A stretch of DNA of 64,000 nucleotides from Equus caballus (taxonomy: Eukaryota > Chordata > Mammalia > Perissodactyla > Equidae). Every line of letters begins with the position of its first letter. Positions within the stretch are counted from its first letter, which is position 1. The DNA is taken from the NCBI RefSeq assembly GCF_041296265.1, contig NC_091693.1, positions 26,102,001 to 26,166,000 on the forward strand, read 5' to 3'. Of the stretch, positions 1 to 10,599 are shown in pieces. The position numbers and the translations under genes were made by a program. Under the pieces are notes generated by a model. It searched no databases and was not told the DNA's origin. It saw only the letters and a list, made by a program, of their open reading frames with translations.

Positions 1-417
1 GCTGGCCTCTGTGGTCTTCGGCTTGGGGCTCTTCCTGGGCGGCCCCCGCTTCTGGGGCCTGCTGCTCACCTCGGGGGTGGGGAGTCTCAATCTGGTTCCT
101 GGGATTCCGCCCAGCTCATCGCGCTCCGGGAGGCCGGCCCCGGTGGGGTCCCCCTCGTGGCCCTCGGCTTCTTGCTTCAAACAGCCTTCGTGTCGGCCCT
201 TGAGCTGACCCCCGTGTTTCCAGGTTTCTCCCAACTCCGATTCTTGGGGGCCGCCCACGGTCAAGAGTCCTTCCATCCCCGCTTCTCAAGCTGCTGCCTC
301 GGTTTCACATCTCTACCGGATCTGAAAGAAAGAAAAAAAACCAAACAGCTTTGTCATTTGTCACAGGGTGGAAAGGCTTAGCACAGGGTGTTGACCTCTG
401 GGCTAGTGACAGCTGGG
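1..417. other. GC-rich edge sequence, no gene assigned
   Basis: The first 60-80 bases read in frame 2 as a hydrophobic, membrane-like stretch (FGLGLFLGGPRFWGLLLTSG) followed by GTGGGG. This could be the end of an exon cut by the window edge, but there is not enough sequence to identify it. 230-417 shows nothing recognisable. Confidence 0.2.
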
Positions 418-614
418 TCAGGTCACTCTTTGTGGTGGGGCCAGGCTGTGCATCGCAGGATGTTGACCAGCATCCCCGGCCTCCACACTCCAGATGCCAG
501 TAGCACTCTCCCCTCAACCTCCCCCCCCACCCCCAGGGTGATAACCAAAAATGTCCCCAGACATTGCAAGTGTCCCCTGGGGGGCAAAACGGTCCCTGGC
601 TGAGAACCACTGAC
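418..614 (-). mobile_element. MER5A (hAT-Charlie) non-autonomous DNA transposon
   Basis: Complement of MER5A: AACCAAAAATGTCCCCAGAC, CCCTGGGGGGCAAAACG and CTGAGAACCACTGA in order. Confidence 0.85.
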
Positions 615-1005
615 TTAACGGAAGTGAAAACAATTTTAAAGATCTCTGGAAAAAATATGAATCTGTCAGCTCTTAAAGATAGCCTCGTAACGTGTGCTAT
701 GGCCCGAGTGGTGCCCCCCAAGTTCATATGTGGAAGCCCTAAGCCCCCAAAGTGCTGGCGTTTGGAGAGGGGGCCTTTGGGAGGTGATTAGCTTTAGCTG
801 AAGTCATGAGGGTGGGGCCCCAGGATGGGGTTAGTGTCCTCAGAAGAAAAGGCAGACAGCAGAGCCCCCTCTCCAGCATGTGAGGACACAGCCGAGGGCC
901 ACAAACCAGGACCCTGACGGTGCCAACGCCCGGATCTTGGACTTCCAGCCTCCTAAACTTCAAGGAAATAAAATTCTGTCACTTAAGCCGCCCAGTCTAT
1001 GGTAT

Positions 1006-1712
1006 TGATGTGGATTAAGGCTTCCCCAGCTAGAGAAGCCCAAGGTGACCTGGCCTACACGCCAAACTATACGACCCAGTGGACTTTTTTTATGGTATGA
1101 ATTAGGACCGCCCCAGGGAGAGAAGCCCAGGGCGAGAAGCCCAGGGCATCCTCACCTACATGCCGATCTATATGGCCAGATTCGTATCTAAAGTTATATG
1201 ACCGCACAATAACCAGACCCCATCTGCACTGAAATCATTTAATGACTTTTTACATCATCTTTTCTTTTCTCCAGTAAAAATAAGTCACGTACCCATGCCT
1301 TATAAAATTAGCCCTAACCCTCAACTCAGGGCAGCAGCAGGAACTCTGACTGCCTGTGGGTCTTGTCCCCACACACCAGCTCTGCCTGCCCATGGGACCT
1401 GTTCCCATGCCAGCAGGGGCAGCAGCAGGAGCTCTGACCGCCCGTGGGTCCTGTCCCCACACACCAGCTCTGCCTGCCCATGGGTCCTGTCCCCATGCCA
1501 GCGGGGGCAGCAGCAGCTGCTCTGCCTGCCCATGGGCCCTGTCCCCATGCCAGCGGGGGCAGCAGAAGCGGCGGCAGCAGAAGCTCTGACTGCCCATGGG
1601 TCCTGTCCCCAAGCTATTCCACACTAGTCTCTAAATAAAAGAGCACTACTGCCAGATCTTGAGAGTCTAAGAAATCTTTCTTTTGACTCCTCGGCTCACC
1701 GACCCCGCATCA
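1006..1712 (+). mobile_element. Solo LTR of a class I (ERV1-like) endogenous retrovirus
   Basis: The element starts TGATGTGG and ends GCATCA. It is bounded by a 4-bp duplication GTAT (1,002-1,005 and 1,713-1,716), the size usual for gammaretrovirus-like elements. A TATAAAA-type box lies near 1,300 and AATAAA near 1,635. No internal viral genes follow, so it is a solo LTR fossil. It is inserted in an older MLT1 LTR. Family name not determined. Confidence 0.8.
1340..1610 (+). repeat. Minisatellite inside the solo LTR
   Basis: About four to five imperfect copies of a unit containing CTGCCCATGGGTCCTGTCCC and CATGCCAGCGGGGGCAGCAG, with variable deletions. It creates open frames on both strands that are not genes. 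Confidence 0.85.
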
Positions 1713-1974
1713 GTATTTTCTTATGGCAGCCCAAGCTGACCGTCATGCCTAGAGAGATGGTTTTCTTTCCCAGAGGAAATCAGTCTGCTCCCTACACACA
1801 GGAAAAAGCAGCCCCCACATTCCATGCATAATCTGCTGCTGGGGGGGAGGATGCCCTGGGAGGACCGCTGGCATCTTCTAGGAAAACTGAAGACACACAT
1901 CTGCTGTGGCCCAATAATTACCTCTTCTGGAATGTGAGCAAGAGAAACGTGCACATGTGTGCACTAGCAGCCCT

Positions 1975-2215
1975 GTCTGAGATTGTCTGTAACTGCCGAA
2001 GACTAGAAACAATCCAACCGTCCACTAGCAAAGGGATGGACAAATAAACGGGGGTGTGTTCGCACGAAGGAACATCTCACAGCACGACACGAATGCCCGT
2101 CAGCTGGTGCGGCAGCTCAGAGCCTCAAATACACAGTGTCGGCAAACAAGGAAAGATGCACAAGAATTCATCAGGAATGACGCTATTGAGGCCTAAAAAC
2201 AGGCAAAACTAAGCC
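1975..2215 (+). mobile_element. L1M 3' fragment
   Basis: GACTAGAAACAATCCAACCG and GGGATGGACAAATAAACGG match the conserved L1 region upstream of the terminal ORF2 codons, decayed. Confidence 0.6.
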
Positions 2216-2449
2216 ATTTATTTTTTAGGGATTATGAACATATGTGGCAAAAGTTCGCTGCTCTGCCCTGGCCTGAGGACTAGCAGCGTGGGCATCGCCT
2301 GTGACAGATGCAGAGCTTGGGCCCCTCCCCAGGCCTGGTGACTTGGAACCTGCTTTTCAACAAGAGCCCCAGGGGATTCGTGGGCACAGGAACGTCTGAG
2401 AGGCGCTGGTCTCGGCCACTCTGAAGCCAACACAGGATGTTATTACAGT

Positions 2450-2560
2450 AGCAATGACCACCAGCACTTGTGGAACAGAGCTGTGTGCCCAGCATCCTTA
2501 AAGCTCTTGCCATGCATTAGTTCATTTATTCCTCACTGAGGCTCGCAGACGCGGCAGTGC
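2450..2560 (-). mobile_element. MIR SINE fragment
   Basis: GTGTGCCCAGCATCCTTAAA and TTATTCCTCACTGAGGCTCG resemble the MIR complement. Confidence 0.5.
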
Positions 2561-2589
2561 CAGGGCCCACGCCCAGGCTGCCAGACTTC

Positions 2590-2830
2590 TCCCTCTTCCT
2601 CTCACTCCCTGGCTTGAATACACTAATGGCTTCACAAAAGCACATTCCTTTCCAGTCTGCATGGCACCTCTCCAACCTCATCCTGTACAACACTCACGCC
2701 TGCCCTGGGCTTGCCCTGTTCCACCCACAGGCCTCCTCGCTGTTCCACAAACGTGCCAGGCACATTCCTACCTCAGGGTCTTTGCACCGGCTGTTCCATC
2801 TGCCTGGAATGCTCTCCCCCCAGCACAGGC
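2590..2830 (+). mobile_element. L2 remnant
   Basis: ACCTCAGGGTCTTTGCACCG followed by CTGCCTGGAATGCTCTCCCC is the L2 3' region. Confidence 0.75.
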
Positions 2831-3369
2831 CTCACTGAGAAGGAGACTTCTGAGCGCAGACCTGATGGAAGTGATGGAGTGAGTGTTCTGGGCTGCAAGC
2901 ACAGCAGGTGCAAGGGTCCTTGGGCAAGACCATGACTGGGGTCAGAGAGGAAAAGTACAAGGCCGGGGTTGGGGGGCTGGACCAGAGCAACCGAGGCGGA
3001 GAGCAGGGCCCTTAAGTGTGGTGGGGGGAGGGTCAGACCGTCGTGCAGGGTCTTGTGCAGCGGAACTCTGCTGATGGGAGTCCCCGTCCACAGGCAGCCC
3101 TCAGCCCCGTCAGGCCTGGCTGGGTCCCCAGAGCAGGTAGTGGTACCCACTTGTGGTCTCGGGAGCATCAGGTCCTGTCCATGTCACTCAGGCTGTGGTC
3201 CCCACTCTGGCTACTGTGCCTCAGTGGGTCCAGTTGGCATCTGTAGGAGAAAGAAACAGGGACCATGAAGGAAGATGGTGGGGTAGATGAAGGTGCACGG
3301 AGCAAAAACGCAGGACGTTTTTTCTGTGTGGGGGAGGGTAGGTGGATTCAGGGCGGGGTGAACCCAGGA

Positions 3370-4370
3370 TGGTCACACACGCAAAGAGGCAGCCAAAGAG
3401 ACACAGACACTCTCAGAGGCAGACACACACGTCACGTCACACAAAGACACACACACAGAGTCACATGCAAGCACACTTTGGGGGGCAGTTACACCACCCC
3501 CGCCCTGCCACACACACCCTTCTGTTGTGGTACACAGTCCTCCCCACACACAAGGAGACAGGCAGACTCGCACACCCTCGTGGCTCCAAGCACACCTACA
3601 GTCACCCTTGTGCATTCACACAGGGTCTTGGGCACACGCAGCTGCACACACGACAAGGTCACAACACCACCCTGCTTCACACAGGCAGGTAACGCACTGG
3701 GATATCACCACCATGGTGCACCCCAACACACACAGTCACATGCACTGGGCAGAGCTTTGCATGTGCTCAGAGTCACATGTGTGCAGGATCTCCCCATGCA
3801 CAGAAGCACACACACAGCGACGCCATACCTGCACGGTGTCTCTCACAAACACATCCTGTCACAACCTGCACGGCCCTCCACACACACAGTCATGCTCAGG
3901 CACACACAGAATGACACTGGCACACCCAGGCCGCCAGCTCCATGCTGGCAGGCCCATCCTACACAGCTGCACACCCAGACACACACACGTCTCATCGCAC
4001 ACCTCACACCCAGGAGAATTCCACACATGCCCCAAGTCACACATGGGCAGAGGTCCCCAAATGCACAGACACATGCTCAGTTACGCATACTACTTCCCCT
4101 TCCTAGGCACACGCCGCCGGGGTCAGGCACGTGCAAACACTCAGTGACACGTGGGGCAGTCTCACACACTGAGTCGCATGAACAAGTAACACACTAGCGA
4201 GGGCACAAACTGATGGAGTCACCAACAAGCCAACATGCGGGGATGGACTCACACTCAGTGTCACATGCACAGTTGCACGGGCATGCACGTGCAAACACGG
4301 TGACACGAGGGGCGGGACTCACATGCACACGCCGCTGGGATCATGAACATACACAGACACACTTGCGCAC
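3370..4370. repeat. One-kilobase degenerate CA-rich repeat
   Basis: Dense CACACA, CACACG and TCACAC words with interspersed variation. It leaves long open frames on both strands, including a 310-residue His/Thr/Gln-rich one at 3,265-4,197. No start context or protein family supports coding, so the composition explains it. Confidence 0.85.
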
Positions 4371-4656
4371 ACTCACTCGCGCATGCGCACGCCACACACG
4401 GGCGCCCTCGCCTCCGGAACGGCTTTGAAGGCCCGGAGCGGCTCCTGCCAGCATTGTGGGCACGGGTCAGATTCTCCTCGGTCTCCGGCCCTACCGGGCC
4501 CTCGCCGATCCCCGGTGACCCCTCGTCCCGTGGAGGCGCGAATGTGCCATCCGCACAGATCAAGGATGAGCGCACCGCAGACAGGCGCAAGCGCCAGGCC
4601 GGCGCGGACTGCGCGTGCGCGCCGGCAGAGTTACGGCCCGCGGGCGGCTCCCAAGA

Positions 4657-4675
4657 ACTACAACTCCCAGAAGGC
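4657..4675 (+). promoter_or_regulatory. ZNF143/Staf-type binding motif 1
   Basis: ACTACAACTCCCAGAAGGC matches the well-known ACTACAnnTCCC core of ZNF143 sites exactly. Confidence 0.75.
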
Positions 4676-4727
4676 ATCACGCCCCTCGGGCGCCGCCGCT
4701 CAGGCCCGCAGCTCCTGGGTCACCGAA

Positions 4728-4746
4728 ACTGCAACTCCCAGAAGGC
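4728..4746 (+). promoter_or_regulatory. ZNF143/Staf-type binding motif 2
   Basis: ACTGCAACTCCCAGAAGGC lies 71 bases start-to-start from motif 1, in the same orientation. It differs by one base (A to G), and the 3' part CAACTCCCAGAAGGC is identical. Confidence 0.65.
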
Positions 4747-4911
4747 CTTGCGCCTTCACGCAATGGGACGACGGGTCCCAGCAACCAGAGCCGAGGAGGG
4801 CGGGACGGCTGGGGGCGGGGCCTGGGTGTGTCCGCCAGGGGAGTGGTGGGCGGGGCCAGCAACATAGGGGCGGGACTCTTCTGCCTCAAGAGGCGGGGCA
4901 GAGTCCATAAG

Positions 4912-5030
4912 CTTAGAAAAAAGAATCTAAGGATCAGAGAGGCTAAATTACTTACCCCAGGCCACACAGCACAGAAAGGATGGGAGCTGGGGTTTGCAAG
5001 CCACAGTTCACCGTTAATTCATGGAAATCG
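4912..5030 (-). mobile_element. MIR SINE
   Basis: AGAGAGGCTAAATTACTTAC, CCCAGGCCACACAGCA and GGAGCTGGGGTTTGCAAGCC are MIR complement landmarks, next to the CpG-rich block. Confidence 0.7.
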
Positions 5031-6970
5031 TCTGTCTCAGGAATTTGATGTAATTCCAATCCAGAGCAAAGATGACAAATCCACTGACTTGGGCAAATGA
5101 GTATAATAGCTCACATGTACATAGGATTTACTATTGGCCAGTTTCCTACGAGATGCTTCCTATGATGGAATCTTGTTAACTTTCATAAATTCTTTCCTTG
5201 GCCATTAGAAAAATGGGCAAAAAAGATTTTTTTGATAATTGGGAAAGCAGAGAAACATGAACACAGAGTGGAAGATAAGTGTATCTCACCAAAACCAACA
5301 CACCCTTCCTTGTGAGACACATGATTTCATGTTCCCCCAGGTTCCTCGTTAAACCACCACACACACTTTCTTTACACGGCAAATTTTTATTTTATATGTA
5401 GATCTCAAGAGACGTGTGTTTCCCCTCATCCTTCTGGAAGCTTCTGGCCTCGTCATGGTGAGAACATGCCCAGTGTGTCTCCAAGCCTGGGACTCCTGGA
5501 GCAGGGCCTCCCGGCGAATCCACAGACCCATGAGTGTGAGAAGAAAGGATTGTGGGTTTAAGCCACCGAAATTTTTTTTTCTGGTTTAGGTTTACATCTG
5601 AATATAGTCATGTGCTATAGAACGTTTCAGTCAGGAACAGGCCGCACATATGACGGTGGTCCCATAAGATTAGCACCACGGAGCCCCGGTGGGTAGTGGG
5701 CTGTACTATCGGGGTTTGTGTAAGGACACTGCATGATGTTTGCACAACGACGGAATCGCCTAGCCATGCATTTCTCAGAACGCAGCACTGTTGTTAAGCG
5801 ATGCATGACTGTATTTTTAAAATATTGCTCACATATTCTTTACAACCCATGTTGGGAGTTCAGAAAACTGCAGCATTTTTGATCACTAAGAAGCTTCCAT
5901 CCCCCCACCCTACCCCGGGAAATAAGAAGCAGGAGTTATTCAAACAGAGGAAAGGACCCTTGTACTCAGGCCTATCACGTGGAAAAACATTCTGTTCTGC
6001 TTGTTTCATTATTCTGTGCTTTAGAAAGACAGGCGGGACACAGCGGGGAGGGCTTCATCCCTGCTCCATGGTGGGGTGTCCTCTGGGGCGGCTTGGAGAG
6101 TTGGAGATGGCTGGATGACTCAATCGGGGCCGTTGGTCTGGGATCTGGGCTCTTCTCCACATGGTGGCTGTTGGGGCCGGCCGGACATCTCCGTGTGGCC
6201 AGCTTGGGCTTCCTCACGGCACAGTGGGCTCGGAGTGGTAGGACTTCTTATATGGTGGTTCAGGGCTTCAAGAGGAGCGATCCAGGAGCAGGCCGCTGAG
6301 TGGAGGGGCTGTTTGTTACATGGCAGTTTAGTGGGAATTGCTGACTGCGACAGAGGCAAGGCCAAGAGATGAGGCTGCAGATGTAGGTAATTCAGGTTCC
6401 TGTGGGCTGTGCTAAGAGCATCTCCTGAGGGTGGTAGGGGTCACGGCTGTGCTTTTTCTTCTTTTAAAGCTGGAAGAGTCTGCATTTATGACAATATGTG
6501 TCCCTGCCTGATGTGAGCACACTCTTCCCTCTAACCCTTCTGGGTGGTTCTTTCCCTGGCCTCAGGTCATTGCTCTGCTAAGTGCTGGAGGGGTCACTCT
6601 GCGGCTCTCTGGAGGTCTCTCTCTGCAGCTCCATCCTTTTCGGGGCTCTTCCCACAAACTCCGGCCACCTTGGTCTTCCTGCTCTCTCAGTTCCATCTCT
6701 TCCACTCAGGGGTTCACAGGGCCTGGCCCAATTCCTCCCCTGCACCGTGACCTGGAACCTCTCTGAAGACGGTAAGCTGGGCAATCAAAGGGCTCCCTCC
6801 TTCACTTCCCACATCTCAGAAATCACTGTCATTTGTAGCCTGATGTCCACTGTCTTAAAAACCAGTGTATTTTCTATTTTGCACATTTTATGGTTATTTC
6901 ATAAGGGAGAGGAAATCTGGTCCCTGTTACTCCATCTTGGCCAGAAGCAGAAGTCCATGTTCTTAATTAA
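5031..6970. other. Non-coding stretch
   Basis: Apart from the Tigger-like element at 5,605-5,813, I see no gene or recognisable repeat. Open frames are short and unsupported. Confidence 0.5.
5605..5813. mobile_element. Short non-autonomous DNA transposon, Tc1/mariner (Tigger)-like
   Basis: It starts TAGTCATGTGCT and ends GATGCATGACTGTA. These are imperfect inverted termini with TA at both outer ends. Internally GACGGTGGTCCCATAAGATT resembles a well-known mammalian MITE. The exact family name was not assigned. Confidence 0.6.
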
Positions 6971-6984
6971 AATTAGCTTTATTT

Positions 6985-7230
6985 ATTTCTTTATTTTTGG
7001 AGGAAGATTAGCCCTGAGCTAACATCTGCTGCCAATCCTCCTCTTTTTGCTGAGGAAGGCTGGCCCTCAGCTAATATCCGTGCCCATCTTCCTCTACTTT
7101 ATATGTGGGACGCCTGCCACAGCATGGCCTGACAAGCGGTGCCATGTCCGCACCTGGGATCCAAACCTGCGAACCCTGGGCGCTGAAGCGGAACATGTGC
7201 ACTTAACCGCTGCGCCACCGCGCCGGCCCC
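6985..7230 (-). mobile_element. ERE SINE
   Basis: The minus-strand equine element ends GCGCCACCGCGCCGGCCCC. It is flanked by the perfect 14-bp duplication AATTAGCTTTATTT (6,971-6,984 and 7,231-7,244). ERE SINEs are tRNA-derived, Pol III-transcribed and mobilised by L1. Confidence 0.92.
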
Positions 7231-7496
7231 AATTAGCTTTATTTTTGATAGAAAACAGCAGCACATATGATTTTACTGAAGAAAAGCAGAATAGTCCATA
7301 TGTATACCAAGAGAAATGTCACTATTTTTTCTTTGATGGAAAACAGTGATGGTTTTACTACAGTGATTTGCTACCTTCCCCCTGTCCACTCTGCTGAAGT
7401 CATTAGAAGGGACATTTTTCTCAAGGGAACAGCTCAAACATTCCTTTCCTTTAAGTAGGATTTTTCAAGCATTTTCTTTATAAAGGTATGTTTACC

Positions 7497-7912
7497 TGTT
7501 ATGGGCTGAATTGTGCCCACTCCCCCAGTGACGTGTTGGAGTCCTAACCTCAGTATCTCAGAATGTGACCTTATTTGGAGATGGGGTCTTTACAGAGGTG
7601 ACCGAGTTAAAATGAAGTCATTCGGGTGGGTCCGAATCCACTATGTCTGGTGTCCTTATAAGAAGGGGAAATTTGGACACAGAGAAGGAAGATGCGGCGA
7701 AAGGATACGGGCAGTGGAGCAGTGGATGTCCATCCACAGTGAGGAAGGGAGCCTGGGACACATCCTTCCCTCCCAGCCCTTAGAAGGAACCAGCCCTGCC
7801 GACACCCTGGTTTCAGACTTTCAGCCTCCAGAGCTGTGTGGCGATGAATTTCTGTTGTGTGAGCCACCCAGTCTGCAGCGCTTTGTTGCGGCTTCCCCAG
7901 CAAAGTAACACG
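7497..7912 (+). mobile_element. MLT1-type (ERVL-MaLR) LTR fossil
   Basis: It begins TGTTATGGGCTGAATTGTGC. Characteristic GAATGTGACCTTATTTGGAG, CTGGTGTCCTTATAAGAAG and TCAGCCTCCAGAGCTG segments follow in consensus order. Solo LTR of eutherian age. Confidence 0.8.
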
Positions 7913-8709
7913 GAGCCTATAAACAACAACCATGTTTTATTTAATTTGCTGTGGGCTGGGTTTGGCTGAGCAGCGGGGCTGGTCTTACCCGGCCCACTCA
8001 CGCTTCTGCGGCCAGCTGCGGGGCCGACGGGGGCTGGCTCCTTTGAGATGGCCTCAGCTGAGGCGGCTCATTTCTGCTCCACGTGGTCTCTCGTCCTCCA
8101 ACAGGCCAGCCTGACCTTGTTCACTTGCAGCTGGGTAGGATCCCGGGGAGCGAGCCGAATCTGCAAAGCCACCAAATTGTAGGCTCTGCATGAACACATT
8201 TTCACTTTCATGGCATTCTGTTGGCCAAAGCGAACTACAAGTACAGTCCAGACTCGAGGAGTGGAAAAATGGACACGCCGCAAAGGGGGTGGGTTCAAGG
8301 AGGGGTGGAAAATTAGGGTCATTGTTTTGCGATCTGTCACACACACACATAAATATGGTGAACTGGATACAATCTGGGCTCACACACACACACACACACA
8401 CACTCCTCCTCTATAAAGAATGTGCAAAGATCTTTTAACTACTTCTCAAGTGACGTTACTTCCAGACCTTGCATATCAGGTCGGCCCCTTTCAGACATAA
8501 TTATTGTCATGTTATGATGTATTCTCAAGTACAACTTCAATCTCTCTGTTCCTTATTGGTAAAAGAAGTCCAAGGTTGGCATGTGCACAAATGCCACCTT
8601 ACACTTATTGAGCCACTCCTCAGCTGAAGAGCACGTATGAGGTTTCCAGATTCTCACTGTGATGAAAGATGTTGCTGTTAATTTCTGGGTTTTCCCAGTT
8701 TAAAAGTGG
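7913..8709. other. Non-coding stretch with CA repeats
   Basis: No recognisable gene. A GC-rich part at 7,960-8,100 and CA microsatellites near 8,340-8,403. Confidence 0.5.
8338..8407. repeat. Two close CA microsatellites
   Basis: Short (CA)n at 8,338-8,350 and a longer one at 8,380-8,403. Confidence 0.9.
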
Positions 8710-9095
8710 GGGATGGAAGCAACCTAAGTGCCCATCAACTGATGATTGGATAAACAAGATATGGTGTATATATACAATGGAATACTACTCAGCCATAGAA
8801 AAGGATAAAATTGTCCCATTCACAGCAACATGGATGGACCTCGAGGGAATTATGTTAAGTGAAATAAGCCAGATAGAAAAAAACAATCTCTGTATGACTC
8901 CACTCATATGTGGAAGTTAAACATGTAGACCAAGAGAACAGATTAGCGGTTACCAGGGGAAAGGAGGGTGGGGTTGGGAGTGGGCACAAAGGGTGAAGGG
9001 GTGCACCTACAACAAGACTGACAAACAATAATATACAACTGAAATTTCACAAGGTTGTAAACTATCATAGTCTCAATAAAAAGTTTAAAAAAATG
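8710..9095 (+). mobile_element. L1 3' end fragment
   Basis: Still encodes the ORF2 C-terminus in frame (WKQPKCPSTDDWINKIW, IYTMEYYSAIEKD, TWMDLEGIMLSEIS) to a stop at 8,918, followed by an L1 3'UTR ending in an A-rich run. Confidence 0.88.
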
Positions 9096-9113
9096 GGTGA
9101 TAAAATAAATAGA

Positions 9114-9560
9114 ATCAGTTAGGGTTCTCCAGAGAAACAGAATCAATAGTATAGATATATAGATCTCTCTACATATGTATTTATATTTATCATCTGTATC
9201 TATCTATCTATCAAGAGCTTGAGATGTCTTTTAAGGAATTGGCTCAGGTTACTGTGGGCAGTGGTAGATCTAAAGTTTGTTGGGCTGGCCCACAGGCTGG
9301 AAACTCAGGCAGGAGTTGCCGCTGCAGTCTTGAGACAGAATTCCTTCTCTGGGAAACCTCAGTTTTTGGTCTTAGGGCCTTCAACTGATTGGACGAGGCC
9401 CACCCACATTATTGAGGGTAATCTTTACTTCGGGCAAGCTGATTGCAGATGTTGACCGCATCTACAAACCGCCTTCACAGAAACACCTGAATTAGCATTT
9501 GATTCAGTCGCTTAGAACGAGAGCCTGGACAAGTTGACACATAAAAAATTAACCATTGCA
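9114..9560 (-). mobile_element. MLT2-like (ERVL) LTR fossil
   Basis: Reverse orientation: TCAGTTAGGGTTCTCCAGAG at the left and GTTGACACATAAAAAATTAA at the right are the complements of ERVL-type MLT2 LTR ends. GCCCACCCACATTATTGAGG lies between. A TATC microsatellite grew within it near 9,198. Confidence 0.7.
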
Positions 9561-10129
9561 GGAGTCTCATGGGAAAGTGGATAGGAGGGGGATGTGTAGA
9601 GAGAAGTGGCAGAGAAAGACAGAAGAGAAACGTTAGCTCTAAGCATAATTAGAAAAATCACCAATAAGTTCTATTTTCAAAAAAGTAAAAAGGAAATAGG
9701 CCAAATGTAAACCACGATAAATACAATTTTGTTCTTCAGTCCCCTCCAAAGAGGCTGCAAAGATACATGCGTCCTCATTTCTCAAAGGAGGTGGAGTGTC
9801 GGCTCTATTGATCACGTGAGGGCGCTGTTGCCCCACAGGAAGAAGGGGAAAACCTGCTCGAAGTCTTTCCCTTGAAAATGGAAAAAATAGAAGATTGCAG
9901 CGATGGCTCTGCGATCAAGGGGGAGGGCGGGGATGGCACAAAGGTCACTCTAAGCCGGCTTGGGATCCTCAGTCCCTTAGGCCCAGGAAAGGCAGTTTTA
10001 AGCTCCCTCTGCCTCCGAATAATCCTCGCCAACGGGCTCCTGGAAGCGCAAGGAATACACTTAAAATGCACGCGTTTTTCTGAACGCAATTTTCTAAGAG
10101 TGAAAAGGGATCTGACTTTGAAAGGAACA
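9561..10129. other. Non-coding stretch
   Basis: No recognised repeat or gene. It leads into the small GC-rich block at 10.13 kb. Confidence 0.45.
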
Positions 10130-10330
10130 CCGTGTTCCTGCCCGCTCGCCTCTCAGAGGCCGGGGCCCCGCGTGCGGGGAGCGGAGGAGATAAAGGTTGC
10201 CATGACGACGGTGCAGCCCGGTCCAGGAGTGCAGCCGGCGTCCTGACGCGCCTTTATCTTTAACCCTCGCGGCGCTGGTCTGACTGGGTGAGGATGAAGC
10301 CGTTGCGAGGAGCCGCCGCGGTTGTGCTGC
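10130..10330. promoter_or_regulatory. Small GC/CpG-rich block with an RFX X-box match
   Basis: CG-rich sequence with GCGTGCGGGGAGCGG, GACGCGCC and CTCGCGGCGC. GTTGCCATGACGAC at 10,196-10,209 fits the X-box RYYNYY-N2-RRNRAC perfectly. No exon was recognised next to it. Confidence 0.4.
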
Positions 10331-10470
10331 ACAGGACCCAGGTTCCAACCTGATTCCACCACCTCCTAGCTGAGTGTCCTTGGGCCAACGATTTAGCCTC
10401 CGTGTGCCTCCCCGCTTACGGGGAGGGCGGGGTGGTGTCCCCAGGGATGAAATCCTCCGTAGCAATGCAC
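10330..10470 (+). mobile_element. MIR SINE
   Basis: TTCCACCACCTCCTAGCTGA, GTCCTTGGGCCAACG and AGCCTCCGTGTGCCTC match the MIR core. Confidence 0.7.
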
Positions 10471-10599
10471 GCTGCTGTTTAAATAATTACATTTCAGCCT
10501 CTCCTATTTTATTTCATTAAAAATATGCTGGTTATGATGAATGGGATTAATTACATGAGCCTCTGCTATATACCATCCCACGGATTAAAGGCACTGCTT

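Larger units (their letters stand above)
690..1747 (+). mobile_element. MLT1-type (ERVL-MaLR) LTR fossil, split by a younger solo LTR
   Basis: 690-1,005 resembles MLT1 consensus (GGGGCCTTTGGGAGGTGATTAG and CCCAGTCTATGGTAT segments). The end of the same LTR resumes at 1,713-1,747 (TTATGGCAGCCCAAGCTGAC). An old, eutherian-age solo LTR. Confidence 0.8.
1748..3369. other. Non-coding stretch between repeats
   Basis: Outside the L1, MIR and L2 remnants listed, this is moderately GC-rich single-copy-looking DNA with no conserved coding frame. Confidence 0.5.
4380..4910. promoter_or_regulatory. CpG-rich block, probable promoter CpG island
   Basis: CG dinucleotides are frequent, in contrast to the flanks. 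GC boxes (GGGCGGGGC types) lie at about 4,814, 4,849 and 4,868. Two ZNF143/Staf-like motifs lie at 4,657 and 4,728. Such islands with ACTACAACTCCC elements are usually housekeeping or zinc-finger gene promoters, often bidirectional. I could not identify the exon it drives. Confidence 0.7.

Noticed and set aside
1250-1638. Several 60-125 residue frames rich in Gly, Pro and Cys
   Set aside because: Produced by the minisatellite inside the solo LTR.
3265-4197. 310-residue open frame rich in His, Thr and Gln
   Set aside because: It lies wholly in CA-rich low-complexity DNA. Overlapping frames on both strands are equally open, and no family motif is present.
10040-10090. A CRISPR-like or bacterial feature was considered anywhere in the window
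   Set aside because: The repeats are mammalian microsatellites, SINEs and LINEs. There are no spaced identical repeats, no operons and no ribosome-binding sites.
9872-10246. 124-residue frame leading into the GC-rich block
   Set aside because: No recognisable domain or splice context. It is likely chance openness in GC-rich DNA.
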